Source: Streptomyces sp. V3I8
Lineage (GTDB): Bacteria > Actinomycetota > Actinomycetes > Streptomycetales > Streptomycetaceae
Length of the DNA stretch: 64,000 nt
Direction of reading: 5' to 3'
Assembly (NCBI RefSeq): GCF_030817535.1
Contig: NZ_JAUSZL010000002.1
Location: forward strand, 7,130,001 to 7,194,000
The notes under the pieces: model-generated
The model's database searches: none
The model's input: the letters and a program-made list of their open reading frames with translations, nothing else
Told to the model about the DNA's origin: nothing
Made by a program: the position numbers and the translations under genes
Part shown: positions 55,616 through 62,726 of the stretch, in pieces
Position numbering within the stretch: position 1 is the stretch's first letter
Layout of the letters: the number at the start of each line of letters is the position of its first letter

Positions 55616-55637
55616 TCGCGCGGTTCCCCGCGCCCCT
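55616..55637. repeat. Single arm of the dispersed terminator-like repeat
   Basis: TCGCGCGGTTCCCCGCGCCCCT, one base different from the arm at 5812. No complementary arm follows, although GGGGGGCGCCCCC just after can fold by itself. It lies between the convergent lyase and membrane protein genes. Confidence 0.7.
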
Positions 55638-55674
55638 GGGGGGCGCCCCCGGACCGGGCGCCCCTGAAGAGGGC

Positions 55675-58104
55675 TCAGCTCATCCTGTTCAGGGACTCGC
55701 GGACCCGGCGGGCGTCCTGGAGGCGCTGTTCGTAGGTGGCGCCCAGGACGAGGAGGAGCAGGCCCGCCAGGGCCATGGGCGCCCAGCGGGGGAGGGCGCC
55801 CATGGCCTGGGCGAGGTACGGGGCCAGTTCGTGCAGGGCGGTCAGCACCAGCGTGGCGCCGCCCAGCAGGAGCGGGGCCTTCAGACGGTGACGGACGCCC
55901 ACCAGGGTGACCGCGAGCGACGCGGCGCCCAGCAGCAGCGGACGCGGCCAGTGCGCGTCGCCCCACACCGCCAGGAGACTCGGCAGGAAGGTCACCGACA
56001 GGCCGGGGCCGTACGCGAGCCAGGACGAGGCCTGTGCGTCACGGCTCCTGCGGACGTACCCGACGACCAGCGCGGACACGGTCACCGGGAGCGTGTCCGC
56101 CTCGGGGGAGCCGACCTCCCAGGCCGCCAGCCGGACCCAGGCGGCCAGCACGAACAGCGCGGCCGCCGCGTGACCGGCCCGCCCGCGGTCCTCCCGTACC
56201 GCCGTGCCCGCCGCGATCACCCCGCACAGGGCCAGCACCAGGGCGAGCGTGGGCGGTTCGGCGAACGCCAGGCCGACCGCGAGCAGTCCCGCCACGGCTC
56301 CCGTGACCTCCACGGACACCTTCAGGGTCGTGTCGCCGAGCCTGGGCGCCAGCAGCGCGGCTGCGGCCGGCACCACCAGGACGAGCAGCGCCGTCCGGTG
56401 CGGCGGCCAGCCGAGGGACCCGCCCGTGGCGCACGCGAGCGCGGTGGCGTACGCCAGGGCGGGGGCCGCCGAGACCGCCCCGGTCAGCTCCTGCCTCCAC
56501 CGGACGGCCGCCGCCGTGAAGAGGACCGTCAGGCCCGCGAGGACGCCGAGTGTGGCCGCCTCGGTGGCCAGGGAGAGCGCGGCGAGGTGGAGCGAGCCGA
56601 GGAAGGCCAGGGCGAGCGCTGTCGCGGGGAGGACGGAGAGCCGATCGGTGATCGGGGGCCGGCCGTCGGTCGCGTGGGCGTACGCCGCTGTCGTCAGCGC
56701 CGCCACGGTGGTCGCCCCGTGCCACAGCAGGGCCGTCCCGTAGGGGAGTTGCGCAGTGGCGGGCAGGATGAGGGCCGTGAGCCAGACCAGGACCAGTGCC
56801 CCGCTCCGGGCGAGGGGCCGGTGCGGGCCGGTCCGGAACGCCAGGGCCAGGACCGCGGCCACCGCCGCGAGCACCAGCGGGGCCGTCTCCGTGGCGGGCG
56901 GCCAGGGCGCCGGGACCGTCACCGCGGCACGGGCGTCGGAAGGTGTGGCGGACCACACCCGCGCCGTCCAGCCGGCCGGGCCGAGCAGGACCGGGGCGAC
57001 CACGGACAGGGTCCACGACAGGGCCGCCGCCTGCACCGCCGCGGAGGACCACCGCAGGCCGCGGCGCACGGCCGGGGGCAGCCGGGTGCCGCGTACCGCC
57101 GGCAGGGCGATGCCGCAGGCCAGACAGGCAGGGACCGTCCACACACCGGGCAGCACCGGACGCAGCACGCCACCCGCCGCGGCGACGGCGAGCAGGCCGC
57201 CGGCCGCTGCCAGGGGAACAGCGGCCCGCGCGGCGGGGGCGCGCAGTGCCGCCCCCAGCGCGATCGCCGCGGCGAGGGCGAGGAGCGCCGCCGCACGGGT
57301 GGCGGCGCCCGGAGAGGTGGCTTCGAAGGTGAGCGCGCCGGCCGCCAGGGTGCCCCAGGCGCCGAGCCCGTACGCGCCGGTGGCGGCCACGGCCCGTACG
57401 GCGGGCGCGGCCACCGAGAGGGCGACGGCCGCGTCGGACGCGGCGGTCACCAGCGCCGCCGCGGTGATCGCGTGGTGGCCCGCCCCGGCCGCCCCGACCG
57501 TGAGCAGCAGCGGGAGCTGGGCCGCCGCCACGGCCGCCGGCAGCGGCAGGCGCAGGGCGCCGAGGCCGAGGCCGTACGCGGTCCACAGCACGGCCAGGAG
57601 CGCCGAGGCCGCCGCCGCGTAGCCGGTGCCGTCCACACCGGAGAGGGCCACCTCGTGCAGGGCGTACGCGTCGAGGACCGTCAGTGCGAGGCCGAGGCCC
57701 GCCACCGACTCCGCCGTCGAGCGCAGTCCGCGCCTCAGCAGTGGCACGGGTGCGGCGAGCGCGGCCGCGGTGACCGCGCCGAGGACGGTCGCCCGGCCGG
57801 CGATCCCCATGTCCCCCCAGCTCACCAGGGTGAACGCGACCGCCGCGACGGTCAGCAGGACGCCGCCGAGGACGAGCAGCACGTTCTGCACGCCGGGGGC
57901 CGAGGCCTCGGGGCGTCGGGGTGGGGGAGCGGGAGCCGGCCGGGCCGCGGGGACCCGGACCGGGGCCGCCTGGGGTCCGGCCGACCGGAGCGCGTCGAGC
58001 AGCCAGGCCCGGCGGGCCAGCAACTGGGTCCTGCGGCCGTCCAGGTGCCACAGCTCGCGGTCGAGGATCCGCAACTCCTCGGCGGGCGGCGGAATGTTCG
58101 TCAT
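55675..58104 (-). CDS. Large multi-pass membrane protein (SCO7613 C-terminal-domain-like)
   Basis: 809 residues. A short cytoplasmic head (EELRILDRELWHLDGRRTQLLARRAWLLDAL) and a Pro/Ala-rich linker lead into about 20 or more consecutive Ala/Leu/Val-rich helices. It ends in a cytoplasmic YEQRLQDARRVRESLNRMS. I know this architecture from Streptomyces proteins annotated as SCO7613 C-terminal-domain membrane proteins; no biochemical role is known. ATG 58104 (MTNIPPPAEEL) is taken; the frame is open to 58197. Confidence 0.82.
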   Translation of the reverse strand: MTNIPPPAEELRILDRELWHLDGRRTQLLARRAWLLDALRSAGPQAAPVRVPAARPAPAPPPRRPEASAPGVQNVLLVLGGVLLTVAAVAFTLVSWGDMGIAGRATVLGAVTAAALAAPVPLLRRGLRSTAESVAGLGLALTVLDAYALHEVALSGVDGTGYAAAASALLAVLWTAYGLGLGALRLPLPAAVAAAQLPLLLTVGAAGAGHHAITAAALVTAASDAAVALSVAAPAVRAVAATGAYGLGAWGTLAAGALTFEATSPGAATRAAALLALAAAIALGAALRAPAARAAVPLAAAGGLLAVAAAGGVLRPVLPGVWTVPACLACGIALPAVRGTRLPPAVRRGLRWSSAAVQAAALSWTLSVVAPVLLGPAGWTARVWSATPSDARAAVTVPAPWPPATETAPLVLAAVAAVLALAFRTGPHRPLARSGALVLVWLTALILPATAQLPYGTALLWHGATTVAALTTAAYAHATDGRPPITDRLSVLPATALALAFLGSLHLAALSLATEAATLGVLAGLTVLFTAAAVRWRQELTGAVSAAPALAYATALACATGGSLGWPPHRTALLVLVVPAAAALLAPRLGDTTLKVSVEVTGAVAGLLAVGLAFAEPPTLALVLALCGVIAAGTAVREDRGRAGHAAAALFVLAAWVRLAAWEVGSPEADTLPVTVSALVVGYVRRSRDAQASSWLAYGPGLSVTFLPSLLAVWGDAHWPRPLLLGAASLAVTLVGVRHRLKAPLLLGGATLVLTALHELAPYLAQAMGALPRWAPMALAGLLLLVLGATYEQRLQDARRVRESLNRMS

Positions 58105-58249
58105 GTCTGGAGTGTGGTCCGGGTCACCGCGCAGGACATGAGCCGACGTACTCAGGACGTACTCAGATCCGCCGCGCCCCGGCACGCGGTCCTCCACGGC
58201 CAGGCACGAGGTCCCTCATGGTCCGGCGTCCGGCGGGCAGACTCGGGTC

Positions 58250-58717
58250 ATGAAGCGCATGGACTGGACGCACTACCGCTTCCGCAGCCTGTGGGTCCTC
58301 GCCGCCCCGCCCGACGACGTCTACGGCGCGCTGGCCGACGCCGAGCACTACCCGCTCTGGTGGCCGCAGGTGCGCGAGGTGACTCCCGTGGACGACACCG
58401 GCGGGGTCGTCCGCATCCGCTCGGTGCTCCCCTACGACCTGGTGTTCACCGCCCGGGAGGTGCGCCGCGACCCGGCCGCCGGAGTCCTGGAGATCGCCAT
58501 GACCGGTGACGTGGACGGCTGGGCACGCTGGACCCTCGCCCCCGACCGGGCCGGCACCCGCGCCCGCTACGACCAGGAGGTCCGGGTGACCAAGCCGCTG
58601 CTGCGGCGGCTCGCCGTGCCGGGGCGGCCCGCCTTCCGCGCCAACCACGCGCTGATGATGCGGGCCGGGCGGCGGGGACTGGCCGCCCACCTCCGCGGGA
58701 AGAGCGAAGCGGTTTGA
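58250..58717 (+). CDS. SRPBCC (START-like) family protein
   Basis: 155 residues. The pattern RFRSLWVLAAPPDDVYGALADAEHYPLWWPQVREV, a central beta sheet and the long C-terminal helix (FRANHALMMRAGRRGLAAHL) fit the polyketide cyclase/lipid-binding SRPBCC fold. It would bind a hydrophobic ligand; the role is unknown. ATG 58250 is used, with ATG 58259 as alternative. It lies directly before the tRNA used as the integration site. Confidence 0.83.
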   Translation: MKRMDWTHYRFRSLWVLAAPPDDVYGALADAEHYPLWWPQVREVTPVDDTGGVVRIRSVLPYDLVFTAREVRRDPAAGVLEIAMTGDVDGWARWTLAPDRAGTRARYDQEVRVTKPLLRRLAVPGRPAFRANHALMMRAGRRGLAAHLRGKSEAV

Positions 58718-58756
58718 AGGAAACGCACGGAGACCTGTATTGTTCAGTGCGTTCCC

Positions 58757-58831
58757 GGGCGATTAGCTCAGTGGGAGAGCGCTTCGTTCACACCGAAGAG
58801 GTCACTGGTTCGAACCCAGTATCGCCCACCA
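58757..58831 (+). tRNA. tRNA-Val(CAC), second copy, occupied integration site
   Basis: Acceptor GGGCGAT/ATCGCCC, anticodon loop TTCACAC (58787-58793, anticodon CAC), T-arm GGTTCGAACCC and encoded CCA (58829-58831). It differs from the copy at 47956 at two positions and in having CCA. The opposite strand of its 3' half encodes the end of the integrase. Confidence 0.96.
58788..58831. other. Putative attachment-site junction within tRNA-Val
   Basis: The 3' half of the tRNA, from the anticodon loop to CCA, is also the last 13 codons and stop of the serine recombinase on the other strand (VGDTGFEPVTSSV). This is the layout of an element integrated at a tRNA 3' end that restores the gene. The second junction would repeat part of this sequence and lies beyond base 64000. 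Confidence 0.65.
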
Positions 58832-60602
58832 TAGAAGGCTTACTAGAACACGGGGCCCAATCAAGGCCCCCTAGCAAGACTTCGATGGTGTCCAACGCAA
58901 CAGGGTCCGTCTCCTCCGGGAGGCGGGCCCTGTTGGCGTTACCGGGTTGTATGCGGTCAAGACGACCTTCGGGAGCCTGTAGGGCTTCCTGGGCGCTCTG
59001 TACGGCCTGGAGCCGCCCGAACGGTTCCTTGAGGTCGTGGTCGGTGACCTGGTCCTCGTCGATGTAGAGCGCGTGGAAGATCGCCTGATTGAGTAGGCGA
59101 CGCTGCTCATGGTCGCAGCGACGGTAGAGCGCCTCTGCATCCTCCAGTAGCGCCAGACACGCCTCAATGAGACGCGCTGCGTCTGAGAGGTCGGCCTTGG
59201 TCTCTTTGAGCCGTCCGGTCAGATGCAGGCGTTGGCGTTCAATGTCGCGCAACTTGGCTTTGATCTTGGTCTGCGGCAGGGTGCCGTCTGCGGCGAGATC
59301 GATGAGGTTTGCTTCACGCCCGTCCAGACCTTCGAGCTCAGTGGTCAGCTGCTGGTGCAGCAGGCGAGCCGATGCTTCCTGGTCGCCGATGGTTTCGGCG
59401 ATGTGAGCGCGGACGTCCGAGATGAAGCCCGGACTGAAGCGGATAGTCGCGTAGTGCCGTTCGATGGCGTCCTCAACGTGCACGATGTTGATGTGGGGTG
59501 CGTCGCAGGCATCCTCCTGACGGTTGCGGCAGAAGAAGTAGAAGTACTCACTGCCACGCCGGTTGACTGTCCGTTGGAGGATCATCCGCTGCATGACGCT
59601 CTTTTGCTTGCAACGTCCGCAGAAGAGGGAGCCCTTGAGGTAGTGGTGGTGGACACGGCGACGCTCCCCGGCGACGGCCCGAGCCTCGATGACGTCCTGG
59701 ACGCGTTCGAACAGGCTCTCTTCGATGAGTGATTGGTGACGACCCTTGATCTCCTCGCCCTTGTACGTGATGTAGCCGATGTAGTAGCGGTCGCGGAGCA
59801 TGTCGGACAGCTTGCTGACCGACACCTCCTTGGCGGGGTACCGAACGGTGGCCCGGGTACGGAGGCCACGGTCATACAGTTCACTTGCCAAGTCGGCCAG
59901 GGTGTACTCGCCGGTGGCGTACAGCTCGAACGCGACCTGGACGAACGGTGCGCGTTCGGGGTCAACCGCGACGGTACGGATCTCTCGACCTTCTGAGCGG
60001 TCGAAGACGTTGAGATAGCCCAGGGGCGCGCGACCGAGAGTGCCGCCGTTTTTCGCTTTCTGGCCCATCTTGTAGGCGATGTCAGCACCAGATTCGCGTG
60101 ACTGGTACTCGTTGAAGGTTGCCAGGATGCCGTGCATAAGCTGACCGACCGGTGAGTCATCAATGGACTCGGTGGCGGAGATCAGCGTGATGCCGCGTTT
60201 GCGGAGGTCGGCCATTACGATGGCGTCGTCCAAACGATTACGTGCCATGCGTGAGAGCTTGTAAACGATGATGTAGTCCACGTCACGACTGTTGCGCACG
60301 CGCGTCAGCATTTCCTGGAAGGCGACGCGTTTGGTCATCTCGGTGGCAGACTTACCGGGCTCGATGTACTCATCGACTACCGTCAAACCGAGTTGGTCTG
60401 CCTTGCGACGGCACGCCACACGCTGAGCCGGGATTGAAATACCCTCGGGGTCGTAATCAGTCTTTACTTGGCCGGCCGAAGATACTCGCAGATAGATGAC
60501 TGCGCGGAGGCCACGCGCTGTGTCTAGCGTATTTGGGTCGACGCCTAGGATGAGCGGCTCTTCGAGGCTTTCTGCGTTGGGGTCTATGTAGGCACTAGTC
60601 AT
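58788..60602 (-). CDS. int: Large serine recombinase (integrase) ending inside tRNA-Val
   Basis: 604 residues. Resolvase domain about 33-190: catalytic Ser in YLRVSSAGQ (about residue 41), VYKLSRMARNRLDD arginines, and TFNEYQSRESGADIAYKMGQKAKNGGTLGRAPLGY leading into the recombinase domain (about 200-310). A zinc-ribbon domain (about 325-400; CGRCK ... CRNRQEDACD) and a coiled-coil stretch (about 420-520) follow. ATG 60602 has AGGAGGG upstream. The last residues and TGA are read from the tRNA, the stop lying in the anticodon loop. It catalyses integration; excision would need a directionality factor, not seen here. Confidence 0.93.
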   Translation of the reverse strand: MTSAYIDPNAESLEEPLILGVDPNTLDTARGLRAVIYLRVSSAGQVKTDYDPEGISIPAQRVACRRKADQLGLTVVDEYIEPGKSATEMTKRVAFQEMLTRVRNSRDVDYIIVYKLSRMARNRLDDAIVMADLRKRGITLISATESIDDSPVGQLMHGILATFNEYQSRESGADIAYKMGQKAKNGGTLGRAPLGYLNVFDRSEGREIRTVAVDPERAPFVQVAFELYATGEYTLADLASELYDRGLRTRATVRYPAKEVSVSKLSDMLRDRYYIGYITYKGEEIKGRHQSLIEESLFERVQDVIEARAVAGERRRVHHHYLKGSLFCGRCKQKSVMQRMILQRTVNRRGSEYFYFFCRNRQEDACDAPHINIVHVEDAIERHYATIRFSPGFISDVRAHIAETIGDQEASARLLHQQLTTELEGLDGREANLIDLAADGTLPQTKIKAKLRDIERQRLHLTGRLKETKADLSDAARLIEACLALLEDAEALYRRCDHEQRRLLNQAIFHALYIDEDQVTDHDLKEPFGRLQAVQSAQEALQAPEGRLDRIQPGNANRARLPEETDPVALDTIEVLLGGLDWAPCSSKPSMVGDTGFEPVTSSV

Positions 60603-60618
60603 CTCATTATCCCTCCTG

Positions 60619-61071
60619 TTACGGGGTTATCCGACGCGGATCGGGCGCGAGTACCAGTTCGGTGAAGTAGTCTGCCAATCGTTCCCAGTGAATCGGACTA
60701 TCTCTAGCCGCCTTTTGGCGCAGTGGATGATCAATGATGTGCTTCAACTGATGTAGCACTGTAGCTGTCTGAATTTCTGTCGGATCCGATGAACGGATAT
60801 GGATGTGCCAGTGGTTTCTGGCCCAGAAGCTCACCCCAGCTATGGGGATGTCAGTGACGTGTTCAACCCGGATGCTCGGTATGAGAGTGTTGAGCTGATC
60901 TGGGATGCGGTAGGTCGACGCGGTAAGTAAGCTTCTGAGCAGGATTGCTTGCGCGCGGGCGGTGCGCAGCATGTCTTCCATCGAGTGGGCTGAGTCATGC
61001 GCCAACGCCCGTAAGGCAGTTAGGCTCCCTCTGCTAGAAGCGAATGATGTTTTGTGAGTGGCGACGTTCAT
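60619..61071 (-). CDS. ImmA/IrrE-like protein with altered metal motif
   Basis: 150 residues. The region VLHQLKHIIDH (HQLKH at about 107-111) aligns with the HExxH zinc site of ImmA/IrrE proteases, and ERLADYFTELVLAPDP matches their downstream helix. Gln replaces the catalytic Glu, so proteolysis may be lost or changed. In ICEBs1-type systems ImmA cleaves the ImmR repressor; the adjacent XRE gene is the likely partner. ATG 61071 has GGAGGGACATTA before it; the frame upstream to 61149 overlaps the XRE gene and is not preferred. Confidence 0.72.
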   Translation of the reverse strand: MNVATHKTSFASSRGSLTALRALAHDSAHSMEDMLRTARAQAILLRSLLTASTYRIPDQLNTLIPSIRVEHVTDIPIAGVSFWARNHWHIHIRSSDPTEIQTATVLHQLKHIIDHPLRQKAARDSPIHWERLADYFTELVLAPDPRRITP

Positions 61072-61099
61072 TAATGTCCCTCCTTTCCGTATTCGGTGG

Positions 61100-61498
61100 C
61101 TACTGCTTCGGTGCTTCCCCCATCTCGTCAGTAGAGTTGACCGGTCCATTTACGTCTAGCCCATGCTTATCGATAAGGCGTCGCAGATAAGCATCAACTT
61201 GTGCGATTTCTTCGTCTGATAGTTCGCCGTGGCAAATCTGTAAGTATGTGCTCATGCTGGGGAGGTCGGTCGGGGTAACATAGCCCGCTTTGGCGAATAA
61301 ATCTGTCAGCGGCACGGCCAGGGCGGTAGCGAGTGCTTTGAGCGTATTTGGCTGCGGCGTACGTTCGCCGCGTTCGAGGCGAGTAAGCCCGCCGTCATCA
61401 AGGCCAGACCTTCTCGCTAATTCTCGAATGCTTATATTTTGCACCTCACGCATCCGTTTTAGGTATTTTCCAAATTCCTGCATAGCATCCTGTTTCAT
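61100..61498 (-). CDS. XRE-family helix-turn-helix repressor (ImmR-like)
   Basis: 132 residues. HTH at about 20-65: ISIRELARRSGLDDGGLTRLERGERTPQPNTLKALATAL. The C-terminal part (LSDEEIAQVDAYLRRLIDKHGL) probably dimerises. It is followed 28 bp later by the ImmA-like gene. It likely represses the element's own transfer and excision genes. ATG 61498 has AGGAGG at suitable distance; ATG 61522 is the alternative. Upstream, CATTTACCCATTTTA (about 61522-61537) holds direct repeats next to a TAAAAT -10-like box and may be its operator. Confidence 0.83.
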   Translation of the reverse strand: MKQDAMQEFGKYLKRMREVQNISIRELARRSGLDDGGLTRLERGERTPQPNTLKALATALAVPLTDLFAKAGYVTPTDLPSMSTYLQICHGELSDEEIAQVDAYLRRLIDKHGLDVNGPVNSTDEMGEAPKQ

Positions 61499-61680
61499 GC
61501 CGCTACTTCCTCCTTTATTCATTTACCCATTTTACCTTGGGTGCCGCTTAAAGTCCGGGGGCGTTGACTATTCCGCAACGTAATTAAGCGACTACCCTCC
61601 GTGGTTCCTGGGGTTCCTTGGCTTTCATCCGTCTCGAATGCTCCGAGTTAAAAGTTGATGCGGTTTGTGAAGGCTCATTT

Positions 61681-62535
61681 TTATGCACTCTCACTTCGTG
61701 AGTTCAGTTTCGTAGATCCATCTGGAATAGCCGATGTTTCGGGGCGGCCATCGCGGATGAGTTGACTGAAATTCTCGACGGTGACTACCCGGAAGAGCTC
61801 AGGCTGTACGGCTTTGTCGGCGGCTAGGGCGGCCCGTAGGGCCTCACGGCGGGCCACGTCCGGGACGACCCAGGCCACGGCGGGAAAGAGGCCGTGGCGG
61901 GCCTGGTGGGCCCCTGTGGCTGCGTAGCGCTGGTAGGTCTTGGCCTTGTTGACGATGACCCCCGGGTGTTCCGTAGCCCGATCGGCTTCGAGGAACCAGT
62001 GGTCTTCGTAGTCGCCGCTGGCGGTGACGGCATAGAGGTCGGGCTTGAGCCACTCAAGCGTGCCGTGGGGGCTGACGAAGGAACGCCAGCAGGTGGGCTC
62101 GGTCTCGATGGTGACGAGTTCGACGCCGGTCGATTGCCTAAGTTCAGTGAGCTGGACGCCGAGTTCGGCGGTTGCCAAGGTATGGGCGATGAAGGCCGGA
62201 GAGGGCTCTATGTAGCGGCGACGCTTCTTCTCGCCGCGCACGGTGCGCAGGAGTCGTTCACCAGTCGCCCCGAGCTGCCAGACGATTCCCGACGACCCGC
62301 TGCGGACTCCGCCGATACGGCGCATCAGCCGGACGACGAGCCCGTGGGACTCCAGACGTCGAAGGACACGCATCGTGGCACCGGAGGCAGCTCCGATCGA
62401 GGCGTGGGCACGCGCGAAGTGGAGACGGCGAATCATGGCGGTGCTGAGAAGTCGATGGGCGCGGACGGATTCCAGGACGGCCATGTCACGGTCGGAGAGC
62501 CGTAGCAGGAGGCTGGCGACATCGGTCGGGCTCAT
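61681..62535 (-). CDS. Replication-relaxation family (MobC-like) protein
   Basis: 284 residues. An N-terminal winged helix (LSDRDMAVLESVRAHRLLSTAMIRRLHF ... TMRVLRRLESHGLVVRLMRRIGG) is followed by a nuclease-like domain: HTLATAELGVQLTEL, KPDLYAVTASGDYEDHWFLEADRATEHPGVIVNKAKTYQRYAATG. This is the Replic_Relax pattern found next to TraD-like genes on actinobacterial plasmids and ICEs, where it may nick oriT or initiate replication. ATG 62535 overlaps the stop of the 64-aa ORF upstream. Confidence 0.85.
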   Translation of the reverse strand: MSPTDVASLLLRLSDRDMAVLESVRAHRLLSTAMIRRLHFARAHASIGAASGATMRVLRRLESHGLVVRLMRRIGGVRSGSSGIVWQLGATGERLLRTVRGEKKRRRYIEPSPAFIAHTLATAELGVQLTELRQSTGVELVTIETEPTCWRSFVSPHGTLEWLKPDLYAVTASGDYEDHWFLEADRATEHPGVIVNKAKTYQRYAATGAHQARHGLFPAVAWVVPDVARREALRAALAADKAVQPELFRVVTVENFSQLIRDGRPETSAIPDGSTKLNSRSESA

Positions 62536-62726
62536 ATGGCATCTCCTACCGCGAGGCTGCGGCCGTCGAGCGTGGCTCCGTGACCCCCGAGTAGGGGGTC
62601 AGTCCCATCCCGGAGTGTCGGTGGCACCCCTGACGAGCAGCGAAAAGAGCACAATGAGGACGTCGTGAACCAACTGGTGAGGACAGGGGCGAACAGTGGG
62701 TCTGTGTGCTTCATAGGTCGTCTCAT
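62532..62726 (-). CDS. 64-aa ORF coupled between TraD-like and MobC-like genes
   Basis: Starts MRRPMKHTDPLFAPV. Its ATG (62726) overlaps the stop of the upstream ATPase gene, with GGAGGC before it, and its TGA overlaps the ATG of the replication-relaxation gene. Two tight junctions favour a real translated frame. The product is Ser/Thr/Leu-rich with two cysteines and no recognised domain; it might equally act only to carry ribosomes across the gap. Confidence 0.5.
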   Translation of the reverse strand: MRRPMKHTDPLFAPVLTSWFTTSSLCSFRCSSGVPPTLRDGTDPLLGGHGATLDGRSLAVGDAI

